A stretch of 64,000 nt of DNA from NCBI GenBank assembly GCA_045110675.1, contig JBGCGJ010000008.1, forward strand, positions 47,682-111,681, written 5' to 3'. Shown here piece after piece: positions 1 through 8,107 of the stretch (position 1 is the first letter of the stretch; each line of letters opens with the position of its first letter). The position numbers and the translations under genes are program-made. Below the pieces are notes generated by a model. It was not told the DNA's origin and did no database searches. It worked only from the letters and a program-made list of their open reading frames with translations. This stretch comes from JBALVT01 sp045110675 (GTDB lineage Bacteria > Pseudomonadota > Gammaproteobacteria > Pseudomonadales > Halieaceae).

Positions 1-579
1 GTAAAACAGGTGGTGGAGGTCATCACCTCAAAGAAGCTGGCGCTCGAGGCGGTCAGTTTTGAGCACCCAAAGCCCGACGATACCTCTAAACATAAACAGG
101 TATTTGACGCGCCACTTTATTTTTCTCAACAGGTGAACTGCTTAAAATTCGATGCAAAACTTCTGGCGTGCGAAGCGGCCCATGCCGAACATAGGCTGTT
201 CGAAGTACTTGAGAAACACCTCGCTGAGGTAATTAATACGCAGGTGGATGAAGATGACCTGGTTGCCAAGGTCGGTAACGCCATCGCGCAGTCTCTCAGT
301 GGCGGAGTGCCCAGCATTGACGAAGTTGCAGCTACATTATTTATGACCAAACGAACGCTCCAGCGTCGTCTTGCGTCAGAGGGTGTACTTTACAACGAGT
401 TTGCCGACGAAATTCGCCGCAAGTTGGCTATACAATACGTGAAGAGCACCAAGATGCCGCTCACCGAAGTTGCTTTTCTCCTGGGTTATTCGCACATAAG
501 CGCTTTTTCCAGGGCTTTTCGTCGTTGGATGGGTCAAAGTCCAATCGACTTCCGCAGTAGCGATAGCAGTACCAATTAG
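1..579 (+). CDS. AraC-family transcriptional regulator, C-terminal part (5' end outside window)
   Basis: The reading frame is open to the left edge, so this is the last 192 codons of a longer gene; AraC regulators of this kind are usually about 330-340 residues. The final 90 residues form the AraC/XylS DNA-binding domain. The first helix-turn-helix lies around DEVAATLFMTKRTLQRRL and the second around EVAFLLGYSHISAFSRAF, ending in the typical GQSPIDFR motif. The visible upstream part is consistent with the end of the arabinose-binding-like sensor domain found in OruR/ArgR-type members. The target genes are not visible. The following gene (HxlR) is convergent. Confidence 0.85.
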   Translation, partial: VKQVVEVITSKKLALEAVSFEHPKPDDTSKHKQVFDAPLYFSQQVNCLKFDAKLLACEAAHAEHRLFEVLEKHLAEVINTQVDEDDLVAKVGNAIAQSLSGGVPSIDEVAATLFMTKRTLQRRLASEGVLYNEFADEIRRKLAIQYVKSTKMPLTEVAFLLGYSHISAFSRAFRRWMGQSPIDFRSSDSSTN

Positions 580-622
580 GCTAACTCCTTTCACCTCAAC
601 TAACCAAGTAAATGCGCTTAAT

Positions 623-931
623 TTAGGAATCTTTATCCCAGCCAACCGACCAATTATTGAGGGTCATAAGTTGTTCGCCCAACTCCTTCCCCCAGGTTGT
701 GTAACCAAAGCCTTCCTCGTCGTGATCAATTAGGTTGAGTTCGCGTAACTCTTTGAGTCGCTGATTCAGGCTTGTGGGCGACATGTCGTCGCACTGCGTT
801 CTTAGTTCACGGAACGTTAATCTTTCAGCGCGCAGCTCCCACAATATTCTTAGGGACCATCGTCGCCCGAGAATATCCAGCAGGCGCATGATCGGGCGAC
901 CTGTTTTAGATCCTCGAACTTTTTTATTCAT
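623..931 (-). CDS. HxlR-family winged-helix transcriptional regulator
   Basis: A small regulator of about 102 residues, almost entirely one winged helix-turn-helix of the HxlR type: RRWSLRILWELRAERLTFREL, then SPTSLNQRLKELRELNLI as the recognition helix and a wing at EEGFGYTTWGKEL. No cysteine-sensing arrangement stands out. A GTG sits at 934, but the ATG at 931 is preferred because AGAGGG lies 7 bases before it. It is divergent from an AhpD-like gene. The 60-bp gap holds two near-identical palindromes that are natural candidate operators for this protein, suggesting autoregulation and control of the neighbour (inference). Confidence 0.85.
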   Translation of the reverse strand: MNKKVRGSKTGRPIMRLLDILGRRWSLRILWELRAERLTFRELRTQCDDMSPTSLNQRLKELRELNLIDHDEEGFGYTTWGKELGEQLMTLNNWSVGWDKDS

Positions 932-948
932 CACATTACCCTCTTGAC

Positions 949-965
949 GCTACATTATATGTAGC
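949..965. promoter_or_regulatory. Candidate HxlR operator 1 (17-bp palindrome)
   Basis: Reads gctacattatatgtagc: perfect 7-bp arms GCTACAT/ATGTAGC around a 3-bp centre. It lies between the divergent HxlR and AhpD-like genes, 17 bp from the hxlR start. Its centre is 28 bp from the centre of the second copy. HxlR-family dimers bind palindromes in the intergenic region next to their own gene; assignment to this regulator is inference. Confidence 0.6.
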
Positions 966-976
966 GCTATTCTGTT

Positions 977-993
977 GCTACAATTATTGTAGC
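977..993. promoter_or_regulatory. Candidate HxlR operator 2 (17-bp palindrome)
   Basis: Reads gctacaattattgtagc: perfect 8-bp arms GCTACAAT/ATTGTAGC around one central base. It shares the outer GCTACA/TGTAGC with the copy at 949-965. It directly abuts the ATG at 994 and ends 3 bases before the ribosome site of the ATG at 1006. A bound repressor would therefore block transcription of the AhpD-like gene. Confidence 0.6.
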
Positions 994-1005
994 ATGGAAG
1001 TATGT

Positions 1006-1557
1006 ATGAAGCATGTCTTAAGACCTATTAGTGAGCCTTATGCCTCCGAGATCGCCGAGATCTTTTCACGATATCCACAAGATAAAGACGGATACATTTT
1101 GAAGTTATTTCGTGTTTTCGCGAACAGTAAGCGTTTCTTGGCGAGTAAAGGTGTCATCAACCTTTTGGACAGCAGTAGCCCTCTACCCATTCGGGAACGC
1201 GAAATCGTCATCCTTCGAGTCACCTCGAATAGCAACTGCGAGTATGAGTGGGGAGTACATGTGACGAGCTTCAGTCGCGCCGCTCAACTAACTAGCGAAC
1301 AGGTACGCGCGACTAGGTTGTCGGTGGATGAGGTTGATTGCTGGACGAAAGACGAACAACTATTGATCCGTTGCGTGGATCAGTTGTGCAGCGTCGCGAA
1401 GATTGAAGATGATACTTATGATAGGTTTCAAGAACGGTGGAACCTAGAACAGCAGCTAGAGATTTTCGCCCTTTGCGGAAACTATCATCTGGTCAGCTGC
1501 ATCGCGAATTGTGCCAGGCTCGAGCCAGAACCGGGTGTAGCTAGATTTCCGGTATAA
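1006..1557 (+). CDS. Carboxymuconolactone decarboxylase (AhpD-like) family protein
   Basis: About 183 residues of the CMD/AhpD-like fold. The helix pair after 'PIREREIVILRVT' leads into NCEYEWGVH (about residue 76), the family's E-Y-E-W-x-x-H signature. Classical AhpD proteins have a CxxC pair here; this one has a single Cys followed by EYEWGVH, as in the non-peroxidase branch. The reaction is therefore unknown. I chose the ATG at 1006 because GGAAG sits 5 bases upstream. The ATG at 994 has no ribosome site and abuts the operator. It is transcribed divergently from the HxlR regulator, which probably controls it. Confidence 0.75.
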   Translation: MKHVLRPISEPYASEIAEIFSRYPQDKDGYILKLFRVFANSKRFLASKGVINLLDSSSPLPIREREIVILRVTSNSNCEYEWGVHVTSFSRAAQLTSEQVRATRLSVDEVDCWTKDEQLLIRCVDQLCSVAKIEDDTYDRFQERWNLEQQLEIFALCGNYHLVSCIANCARLEPEPGVARFPV

Positions 1558-1595
1558 AAATTGCGGGGCCGACTATCCTATCGTCCCTGTAGGAC

Positions 1596-1696
1596 AATCG
1601 GAGACAGACCACCGCCTACGGTCTCGGCACTATTTGGCCTGATCGCGCTGTTATAGTAGGGGCTCTAGCCCACTAGTTTGTCTTCTGTCCCCGGAT
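1596..1696. repeat. Dispersed inverted-end element, copy A (diverged)
   Basis: Starts with aatcggagacagaccacc and ends with gtcttctgtccccggatt, so the two ends are imperfect inverted repeats of the 'cggggacagacc' sequence. The interior includes the small hairpin taggggctctagcccacta. Related copies lie at 11173-11301 and 12016-12093. It occupies most of the 360-bp gap before the large lipoprotein gene; no coding sequence is supportable there. Similar ends are known from REP-like elements mobilised by REP-associated transposases, but none is present here. Confidence 0.5.
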
Positions 1697-1917
1697 TACT
1701 AGTTAGAATTAGACGAATTTCTAGAGAAAAATAGCGGAGGATGCATATCTCTACTATGCTGAAAAATGCTAACCCTATCGCTAAAGATACTTGTTTCTTA
1801 AACCGCGAAAGGCGAGAGCAACACATGTAACTTCGCGAGGAGAGACCACTGGCGATCAGTTCGAAGCTCCATTCGTGGAATCATCTCCCTTCATATCGTT
1901 TGCAAGGAGAGCGTGCA

Positions 1918-4900
1918 ATGTACAGAAACTGGCGGTTAAGGCTGGCTCGATTGGCAATGGGTGCGATGTTATTCGCGATCTGCGTAGCATGTACGAACGT
2001 TGGATTAGGCTCCAAACAAGCTACAGAACGGCCGCTCGAAGCAGCTACGGTACTCGACCAATTCAGTCCCGATACACTTATCAGCGAAAGAAAATGTTTG
2101 GTAGATCTGACAGCAAAGGGAAAAAACCCACCTCTTAGAGCTGATGAAAGACTGCATCTCCAAAGCGCGAATAATCCGATCACTATTGAGGGCGCGCGGC
2201 CTGGATCTCACGTTGAAATCGTCCACGCTCTTGAATGTATTTCGGTTCGAAGTATTTCTGTAGATAGCGACCCGGTGGAATGGATCGGTATTAATGACCG
2301 TGGGGAACCGGTTCAGCCGGGCACCTATTTTGCAATTGAATTAAATGCAGATGGTGTTACAAGTCTACCATTGCAACTTGGGGTGATATCCCGTCCTGAT
2401 CCATGCCACGGGAATGCGCCTAAGTTGTTGGGTGTCGAAATAGGGCCCAAGCATGATGGTAAAGTCATAGAACTTGAGCATGCCCAGGCGGTTGATCTTT
2501 GTGTCCAGGTCGAATCTCTCGATGGTCAGTTTAGTGCACCCGCTGTAGACTTTGGAGATACCCTTCTTGTAGATGGTCGTGAGCTGGATGTGCCTGACTA
2601 TCGCGTTGGTGTAGAGAGTCACGGCGGGACCCAGCGGTTTCGTATACGCGGTATAACTGGCCAGGTTAAAGTCTCTATTTTCGGTACACCTGTGCCCAAT
2701 CCTATTGCTCCTCCCGATTCGCGCTTTGAATGTCTTGGTCGATTGTACGGATTTAAACATCCGTTTCGCGCTGAGCCTGAACCGATTATACGTCGGTCAA
2801 ATGTAGTGGTTCGATGTGATGCGGTTTACCAAATTTCTGAGTCTTATCCAGTTTATGATAATTTGGGCAAGCTAATTAATGTGAAGACCCAAACGGGTCA
2901 TGCATTTGTTCCGGATTTCGCCAGCACCGATGGCGATGGACGCTTTGCTGTTTTCATTACAGACTCTTCGTTTGCCGCGACCAGACGGTTGCCCAACGAC
3001 AGCCAATTTATAGGTCTTCAAGTCACGTGTGTTGATGTGCAACAGTGCGGCACTGAAAGTTATGGCAAGGCTGTTCAGCAGCCTGGGTCTCGTTGGAATT
3101 GGGGCTTATTCAACGTCCCCGATCTCGCTGCGGGAGGTTTGGTGGCTCGGCTAATTACTAATGGTGATCGTGGGAGCCAGGGTAGTATTCGTCTCCATCA
3201 GGCGGAAAGACTTTTGGACAATTCTGCTAGTGGTCCAGGTCGACAAAACGATTATCCCGTCGTAGTCCATGAATCTTTCGATCCTCTGCTGGAAGATGGT
3301 ACCCAAGCGCTTGTGTGGTTGATGGCTGGCCAACCTACTGACCACGGAAAGATTAACGAGAATGGGTTGCGAATTCCCGGTTTAGCGACCAGCAGTTGCG
3401 AAGCGCCTATCGTTGGGCCTTGCATTCCCTTTTCCGATAGTTGTCGGGATTCTTTTGCGTGCGATCAAGCGAGATTCACGGGTAACAGTGAAGACCAAAT
3501 ACGCTGTCATGCGCCGAACCTTCTCCTCCGTCTGCTCGCATCGGAATATGATGTTTGGCTAGTCGATCATGTTGTCGAGAATGACTCAACCTATGACATT
3601 GCCTTTTCTTCGGTACTCCTATATCAAAAAATTCTCAACTTTCCTGAACCCGACGAAGATCGACAATTAGCTGTTACCGGTTTGAGTATTGGTGGGGTAT
3701 CGACTCGTATTGCTCTGCGAGCTTGGGAGTTCCATGCAGCAACCGGCGGAGAGGTAGATTTACCTTCAGGGTCAAGAGTTAAACGTTGGGGTGACGAACT
3801 TTATACCGACCCGGATAGGGTCGCGCTGTTTCTTTCTTATGATGCACCGCATTTAGGCGCTCGGTTACCAAGAACTTTTCAAGCCTATTTAAAAGACGAC
3901 GATCTGCCTGGGTTCTCACGTTTTCCAGCACTCGTGCGCAGTAAGCCTGCGGTTGAGCTTCTGCAGGAGTTTGTCTCCGAAGATGCGGATACTTCCTGCT
4001 TCGGTGGCCAAGCTGAGCTTTCGAGCTGTGATCTCAGTCCTAGCCAATTTGCAAATATCGTTAACGATGATGGTATTTCAGAAATGATCGAAGACTCAAT
4101 GGACGTGCTTGGTGTTATGGCTCCAGGCCCGATTGATGGAGGCACTGATGGGCTGCCCATTCGAATTCCCTCTGTCGCAATCGCAAACGGCGGTTTAACC
4201 CGAAACCTGCCGAGTGGCCAGAGTGGTGAAAATAGGGCGCTCAAAATTGAGTTTGGCATAGCAGCCGGAAATCCTGTTCATACGCTTCGAGCGGAAACCA
4301 GATTGTTAGGCTCGGGCTTGAATACGTTTTGTGATGCAACAGCGCTTAGCGGCGACAGCGGTGAGTTTGTATGGCTTGCCGAAGCCCTTGCCAGAGATTG
4401 CTGGGAGCGTACCAGAGGGATTAAGTTCAAACCTCTAAGGGCCATTGCGCGGACCAGTTGCATAGCCGCACTTGTCGGTACCAGTGCCGCTGACGTTTTC
4501 ATAGGCTCTCCGTCGAGTATCAAACTGGATATCTCCGTTCCAATGCGCCCCGAAAACGCGAGTCACTATCCAACCTTTGTACCCACAGACAGCGCGCTAT
4601 TGAGCCGAAATGGAATTAGGCGGGGCGTAGACGCCAGATGGGCTGATTGGCTAGCGCCGGAAATTAGCAGGTCGCACTTCACCCTCGAAGACGATCAGTG
4701 TCAATTCATGATGTATCATCTCGATGGGCATATGAAGGGTGATAAAGATGGATTCCCTACCTGTGAGAATTCGTCTCGAAGCTGTTTGGCTGGTGGCCAT
4801 CGGCCTGGTAACGCACTCGATCCCGGTCGCCGCTGGAATCGCAACCCCGATGGTTTTTGTGATCCCAACGACAGCGACGCGGGTGTTATCCCGCCTGAAG

Positions 4901-4971
4901 TCTTGCGAGCGAGATCGATGAAGCCCGTGACGATCGATCTGGATACTCTTGATGGGCAGTTTATTCAATAA
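1918..4971 (+). CDS. Very large secreted esterase/lipase-like lipoprotein
   Basis: About 1017 residues. The N-terminus is a signal peptide ending in a lipobox (FAICVAC), so the protein is probably an envelope lipoprotein. AAGGAG lies 8 bases before the chosen ATG; a TTG at 1900 lacks support. The first ~430 residues are beta-rich and unrecognised, with several cysteines. The C-terminal half resembles an alpha/beta hydrolase: a beta-strand PVVVHESFDPLL at about 447, nucleophile elbow GLSIGG with Ser about 590, and SYDAPHLGA near 640, a motif seen in lipase/PGAP1-like enzymes. The catalytic acid and His are not assigned. It stands alone, flanked by repeat elements. Substrate unknown. Confidence 0.55.
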   Translation: MYRNWRLRLARLAMGAMLFAICVACTNVGLGSKQATERPLEAATVLDQFSPDTLISERKCLVDLTAKGKNPPLRADERLHLQSANNPITIEGARPGSHVEIVHALECISVRSISVDSDPVEWIGINDRGEPVQPGTYFAIELNADGVTSLPLQLGVISRPDPCHGNAPKLLGVEIGPKHDGKVIELEHAQAVDLCVQVESLDGQFSAPAVDFGDTLLVDGRELDVPDYRVGVESHGGTQRFRIRGITGQVKVSIFGTPVPNPIAPPDSRFECLGRLYGFKHPFRAEPEPIIRRSNVVVRCDAVYQISESYPVYDNLGKLINVKTQTGHAFVPDFASTDGDGRFAVFITDSSFAATRRLPNDSQFIGLQVTCVDVQQCGTESYGKAVQQPGSRWNWGLFNVPDLAAGGLVARLITNGDRGSQGSIRLHQAERLLDNSASGPGRQNDYPVVVHESFDPLLEDGTQALVWLMAGQPTDHGKINENGLRIPGLATSSCEAPIVGPCIPFSDSCRDSFACDQARFTGNSEDQIRCHAPNLLLRLLASEYDVWLVDHVVENDSTYDIAFSSVLLYQKILNFPEPDEDRQLAVTGLSIGGVSTRIALRAWEFHAATGGEVDLPSGSRVKRWGDELYTDPDRVALFLSYDAPHLGARLPRTFQAYLKDDDLPGFSRFPALVRSKPAVELLQEFVSEDADTSCFGGQAELSSCDLSPSQFANIVNDDGISEMIEDSMDVLGVMAPGPIDGGTDGLPIRIPSVAIANGGLTRNLPSGQSGENRALKIEFGIAAGNPVHTLRAETRLLGSGLNTFCDATALSGDSGEFVWLAEALARDCWERTRGIKFKPLRAIARTSCIAALVGTSAADVFIGSPSSIKLDISVPMRPENASHYPTFVPTDSALLSRNGIRRGVDARWADWLAPEISRSHFTLEDDQCQFMMYHLDGHMKGDKDGFPTCENSSRSCLAGGHRPGNALDPGRRWNRNPDGFCDPNDSDAGVIPPEVLRARSMKPVTIDLDTLDGQFIQ

Positions 4972-5273
4972 AGAATATGAATACAGGACGCAAAAAGGTC
5001 AGGGGCAGACCGTTGTTTCCCTCGAATGTCTCATTTTTTGATGAACGGGAAGCACCCTTTTTTTTAAAAATATGGCCGTCTCGATGTATCAACGTAGTAC
5101 AAAGGAACCACCCGACTGATAGCTGCTCGCTACGCTGGTAATCACTTGAATTTCTTTATCCGCTTGTTGGCATACTCTCGGAATCGAGTATTCACGTCAC
5201 ATTTCCATTTGAACCGAAATGAAAAACCTGCCGTATACATAGTATCAAAATTGTAAGCAACGGGGATTCTGGG
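4972..5273. other. Intergenic region with a repeat-end fragment
   Basis: No coding sequence is supportable. At 4994-5011 it contains aaaggtcaggggcagacc, similar to the ends of the dispersed elements in this window, but I see no matching second end. A T-run at about 5059-5066 has no convincing stem before it. Confidence 0.4.
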
Positions 5274-5555
5274 ATGGTCAACCAATACATTGCGCTACGG
5301 CATCTGGAGCCCACCTCTCACCAGTATTTTATCCAAGCACTGGGTTGGATGTGGAGCATTGCCTTGAGTCTTATGTTTCTATCTGTTTTCTACCTTGGGC
5401 TATCCTGGATGGCACCCCTGTTATTGATGGGCGTTATAGCGTTTACTGTGGCGATGTTCAGGGAAAGAAAGAAGCTGGAAATGCTCGAGGCAAGGGCGAC
5501 CTCCGGCTTTAGTAGTTCGTCGCGCTGTGTTTGGAAGCTTGATTCCGAAGCCTGA
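5274..5555 (+). CDS. Small two-helix membrane protein, paralogue of the gene at 7603-7896
   Basis: 93 residues. Two hydrophobic helices occupy about residues 26-43 and 46-62, followed by a charged segment (RERKKLEMLEAR). From LRH to the end of helix 2 it aligns almost without gaps to the 97-residue protein encoded on the opposite strand at 7603-7896. Shared positions include LRH, PTS, LG-x-MWS, Y-x-G-x-S and FTVA-x-F. I do not recognise a named family. The start has only a weak ribosome site. The unconserved tail after about residue 72 may mean a changed C-terminus. Conservation between the two copies supports a real gene; function unknown. Confidence 0.6.
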   Translation: MVNQYIALRHLEPTSHQYFIQALGWMWSIALSLMFLSVFYLGLSWMAPLLLMGVIAFTVAMFRERKKLEMLEARATSGFSSSSRCVWKLDSEA

Positions 5556-5989
5556 CTCTCCTCCCTATGCTTTAGATACAGTGCGCTCAATAGTGCGCTT
5601 AAGACTGTCAGAAACCATCGCCCCTTCTCATACGTATTTTTCTTGCGCTTAGTCTCTACATCAGACTTGAAAGCATTGTGAATACGGGATGAAGAGGTGA
5701 ACGTTAGCACGACATTTTTTTTCAACGGCCAGGTGCAACAGCTATCACAATGACGAGCTAACTTGGTGAGCATCACGGGATGGAGGTTAGTCTTTCTGGC
5801 AGCGTGTATTGGACAAGTAAACAGTTGCGACAGCTCTAGCAGGACTGGTAGTTACGACTCTTAGAAATGAGGCACCCGGTACACGAAACCGTAGTTTACA
5901 AAAAGACTTAAGCACTATCAGCACTTTTACTTTCGTAAATTTGCATGTGCCTGTCATTCAATAATTGAATACTAAGAGGTGTTGTATAA
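5556..5989. other. Intergenic region upstream of the cytochrome c gene
   Basis: 434 bp without a supportable gene; open frames here have no recognisable protein features. The last 40 bp carry the perfect palindrome at 5956-5970 and the ribosome site of the cytochrome gene. Confidence 0.5.
5956..5970. promoter_or_regulatory. Perfect palindrome upstream of the cytochrome c gene
   Basis: Reads attcaataattgaat: 7-bp arms ATTCAAT/ATTGAAT around one base, ending 19 bases before the cytochrome c start codon. The position suits an operator overlapping a promoter or leader. No regulator gene is adjacent, so the binding protein is unknown. Confidence 0.4.
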
Positions 5990-6421
5990 ATGAGGACGGA
6001 AAACGTGACGATTGTGCTGTTTGCAGTGTTCGCCCTGGGTTTGCCACTTTGGGGAATGAGTCAAAATGAACCTGCGCCAAACAACCATGCTTGTTATGGC
6101 AGTTGCTATCAGGAATGGAAAGCCGTCACCGGGGGGATAGTAGCAATTGAACAAGCAGCCATTAAGGTTAAACGGGAAGCATCTCCACAGCAGCTCGGAG
6201 AGGCGGCTTACACCGGATGCATTGCCTGCCACGGAGCACAGGGTGAGGGCGGTATAGGTCCTATGCTTGCGGGACAATCTACTGAGGAAATTATCGCCAA
6301 GCTAAATCAGTATAAGAAGGGCGAAACTAGAGGAAACCAGAGTGCGATGATGTGGAGTCAAGCTGGTCTACTTGAGAGCTCTGATATAGAGAATATCGCT
6401 GCTTATATACAGGCTATGTGA
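5990..6421 (+). CDS. Secreted monohaem class I cytochrome c
   Basis: 143 residues with an N-terminal signal sequence (IVLFAVFALGLPLWGMS), so the mature protein is periplasmic. The haem-binding site is CIACH at about residues 77-81. A downstream Met in NQSAMMWS is the likely sixth ligand, and the C-terminal helix IENIAAYIQAM matches the class I fold. The pattern 'ACHGAQGEGGIGPMLAGQ' is typical of short cytochrome c553/c5-like electron carriers. A ribosome site AAGAGGTG lies 8 bases upstream. It is followed within 20 bp by an SDR gene, suggesting co-transcription. The two may form an oxidoreductase pair, but that is inference. Confidence 0.85.
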   Translation: MRTENVTIVLFAVFALGLPLWGMSQNEPAPNNHACYGSCYQEWKAVTGGIVAIEQAAIKVKREASPQQLGEAAYTGCIACHGAQGEGGIGPMLAGQSTEEIIAKLNQYKKGETRGNQSAMMWSQAGLLESSDIENIAAYIQAM

Positions 6422-6437
6422 AGTTCGTTTTAGCGAG

Positions 6438-7187
6438 ATGACACAAGGTAACTGCCTGGCAATAAATCGTCTTAATGTCGTCATTGTAGGGAATGGTGCT
6501 ATCGGCTCAGCTTTGCTGGAAAAGTTGTTACAGCGCGAGGAGCTGCAGCATGTAGTTGTTCTCGGGCGCAGTGCTCATACTGCCCCAGAGGACGAGCGTG
6601 TTACGCACCTGACCTTCGATGCCGAGGATCCTCAGTCCGTGATGTTCGCTGCAGGCCAGGCGCAACAGTTGCTGGAGCGCGTTCACCTGCTAATCAATAC
6701 AGTGGGGTTGCTACACAATCAGCATCAAGTTCCCGAGAAACGGCTCAAGGCAGTCGATCCGGGAAATTTACAGAAGTCCTTTCAGGTAAATGCTGTCTTG
6801 CTACTTTTACTGTCTCAGGCATTTAGCAAATTACTGCGTCACGATGAACCAGCGGTTCTTGCCTCCCTTTCGGCGCGGGTAGGAAGTATTGAGGATAACC
6901 AACTTGGGGGCTGGTACAGTTATCGCGCCTCCAAGGCTGCGCATAATATGTTACTGAAAACGATTGCGAGGGAATGGCGTATTAGTCATCGCAACGTTAC
7001 CGCAGTTGCCTTACATCCAGGAACCGTTCATTCGCGGCTCTCGGAACCGTACGTATCCGAACATTACAGAAAACGGGTGCTGACACCTACGGAGTGTGCC
7101 TGTGCGCTGCTGGATGTCATTGGCGAATTGCGGCTTGAAGATTCCGGTAATTTCTATGATTGGCAGGGTAAATCTATCCCCTGGTAG
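6438..7187 (+). CDS. Short-chain dehydrogenase/reductase (CsgA-like)
   Basis: 249 residues with a Rossmann fold. The dinucleotide-binding glycine motif is VIVGNGAIGSALLEKLL near residues 14-30. The catalytic serine is in SLSARVGSI (about 144) and the YxxxK pair is in YSYRASKAAHNML (about 161). The sequence style (short, DNAEDPQSV-like acidic loop, HPGTVHSRLS) matches C-factor/CsgA-like SDRs rather than a defined catabolic enzyme. Substrate unknown. It begins 16 bp after the cytochrome c stop and is followed by a small conserved-looking gene after 18 bp, so the three are likely one transcript. Confidence 0.85.
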   Translation: MTQGNCLAINRLNVVIVGNGAIGSALLEKLLQREELQHVVVLGRSAHTAPEDERVTHLTFDAEDPQSVMFAAGQAQQLLERVHLLINTVGLLHNQHQVPEKRLKAVDPGNLQKSFQVNAVLLLLLSQAFSKLLRHDEPAVLASLSARVGSIEDNQLGGWYSYRASKAAHNMLLKTIAREWRISHRNVTAVALHPGTVHSRLSEPYVSEHYRKRVLTPTECACALLDVIGELRLEDSGNFYDWQGKSIPW

Positions 7188-7205
7188 GTAAAGAGGATTC
7201 ATACG

Positions 7206-7433
7206 ATGGCAGTGGACCACGAAGCTATTCGAAAAATTCTCGGAGAGCAGGATGAAAACGCCGATAACAGTCTGCGCGCCAAGTCATTGCAACGAGCGAT
7301 GAGTCAGCAGGTACCCAAGACATTAACACCCCATGAATGGGAGCAGTGGTACGCTGAGCATGGTGTTCCTGAAAGCCACAGAGCGAAGGGCACAAAAGTA
7401 AAAAAGGCCTGGTGGCGTTTCTGGGTTAGTTAG
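7206..7433 (+). CDS. Small charged protein of unknown function
   Basis: 75 residues, soluble, rich in charged residues, with no signal peptide or membrane helix. The C-terminus carries a lysine/tryptophan-rich patch (GTKVKKAWWRFWVS). AGAGGA lies 8 bases before the ATG, and the gene follows the SDR gene by 18 bp, which supports translation. I do not recognise the family. Its stop is followed by a short GGTGGC/GCCACC hairpin without a T-run. Confidence 0.6.
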   Translation: MAVDHEAIRKILGEQDENADNSLRAKSLQRAMSQQVPKTLTPHEWEQWYAEHGVPESHRAKGTKVKKAWWRFWVS

Positions 7434-7602
7434 GTGGCACGAAGGCGCCACCAAATGATAAAAAGCGCGTTGGAACGATGTGCACCCTTGCATTTATCTC
7501 GCGTTAGTTGCTAGAGGGTGGCTCTGAGGTATAGGGCAAAATAAGAGCATTTGCTGGTACTCCCGAGGGCAGGAGTTCCCCCGGTTTGGCAATGGCCTAA
7601 TG

Positions 7603-7896
7603 CTATTCTTGTTCTCCGCGTAGTCGAAGTAACCATGAGCTTTGATTTTTTTCAGCATCATGGAATACAGCCACTGTGAAGAAGAACATCAAAAGCAACA
7701 CGATATGAGCGGCAATACTAATTCCGAAGTAAATGATGCTTCCCAGATAAATAGCAAACACACCACTCCACATAAAACCTAGAATTATCATGATAAACAT
7801 CCTACTAGTTGGGTCAGGTATGTGCCTTAGTGGGTTCTTACTTGAGTCAAAAATGTATTGGTAGAAATTATAGATCTGGAGTCCAAAATTTTTCAT
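7603..7896 (-). CDS. Small two-helix membrane protein, paralogue of the gene at 5274-5555
   Basis: 97 residues with two adjacent hydrophobic helices (about 33-54 and 57-77) after a short aromatic N-terminal segment. The core LRHIPDPTS...LGFMWS...YFGIS...FFFTVAVF matches the protein at 5274-5555 over about 55 positions, around 40% identical by eye. AAGGA lies 8 bases before the ATG. The two paralogues face each other and bracket the cytochrome c/SDR/small-protein cluster. This gene is also divergent from the TIR-domain gene, 211 bp away. Family and function not recognised. Confidence 0.65.
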   Translation of the reverse strand: MKNFGLQIYNFYQYIFDSSKNPLRHIPDPTSRMFIMIILGFMWSGVFAIYLGSIIYFGISIAAHIVLLLMFFFTVAVFHDAEKNQSSWLLRLRGEQE

Positions 7897-8107
7897 TCTA
7901 AATCCTTAAATTGAATAACATCTGCTCTTAATCTTACGGACGTTCATCGCAGTTGGATTGGTGCAGAAATACTACTTTGCGATTTCACCCCCGATATGTT
8001 GCAGGACATCCGCATGTGATCTGTACATAGTTAAAGTCTATTTGTGTTGTCTATGCGCATATCCATCGAGTCAACAAGAAAATAACGATGCTTTTTGTTC
8101 GCTCGGT

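Noticed and set aside
1791..2138. 115-residue plus-strand frame overlapping the start of the large lipoprotein
   Set aside because: Runs in another frame across the signal peptide of the lipoprotein gene, which has a clear ribosome site and lipobox.
7433..7452. Terminator after the 75-residue gene
   Set aside because: A 6-bp GGTGGC/GCCACC stem is present but no T-run follows on either strand, so a terminator call is not supported.
7958..8107. Longer N-terminus for the TIR protein from TTG 7958
   Set aside because: The added 50 residues are cysteine-rich and unlike the domain, with no ribosome site; the TIR fold starts right after codon 8108.
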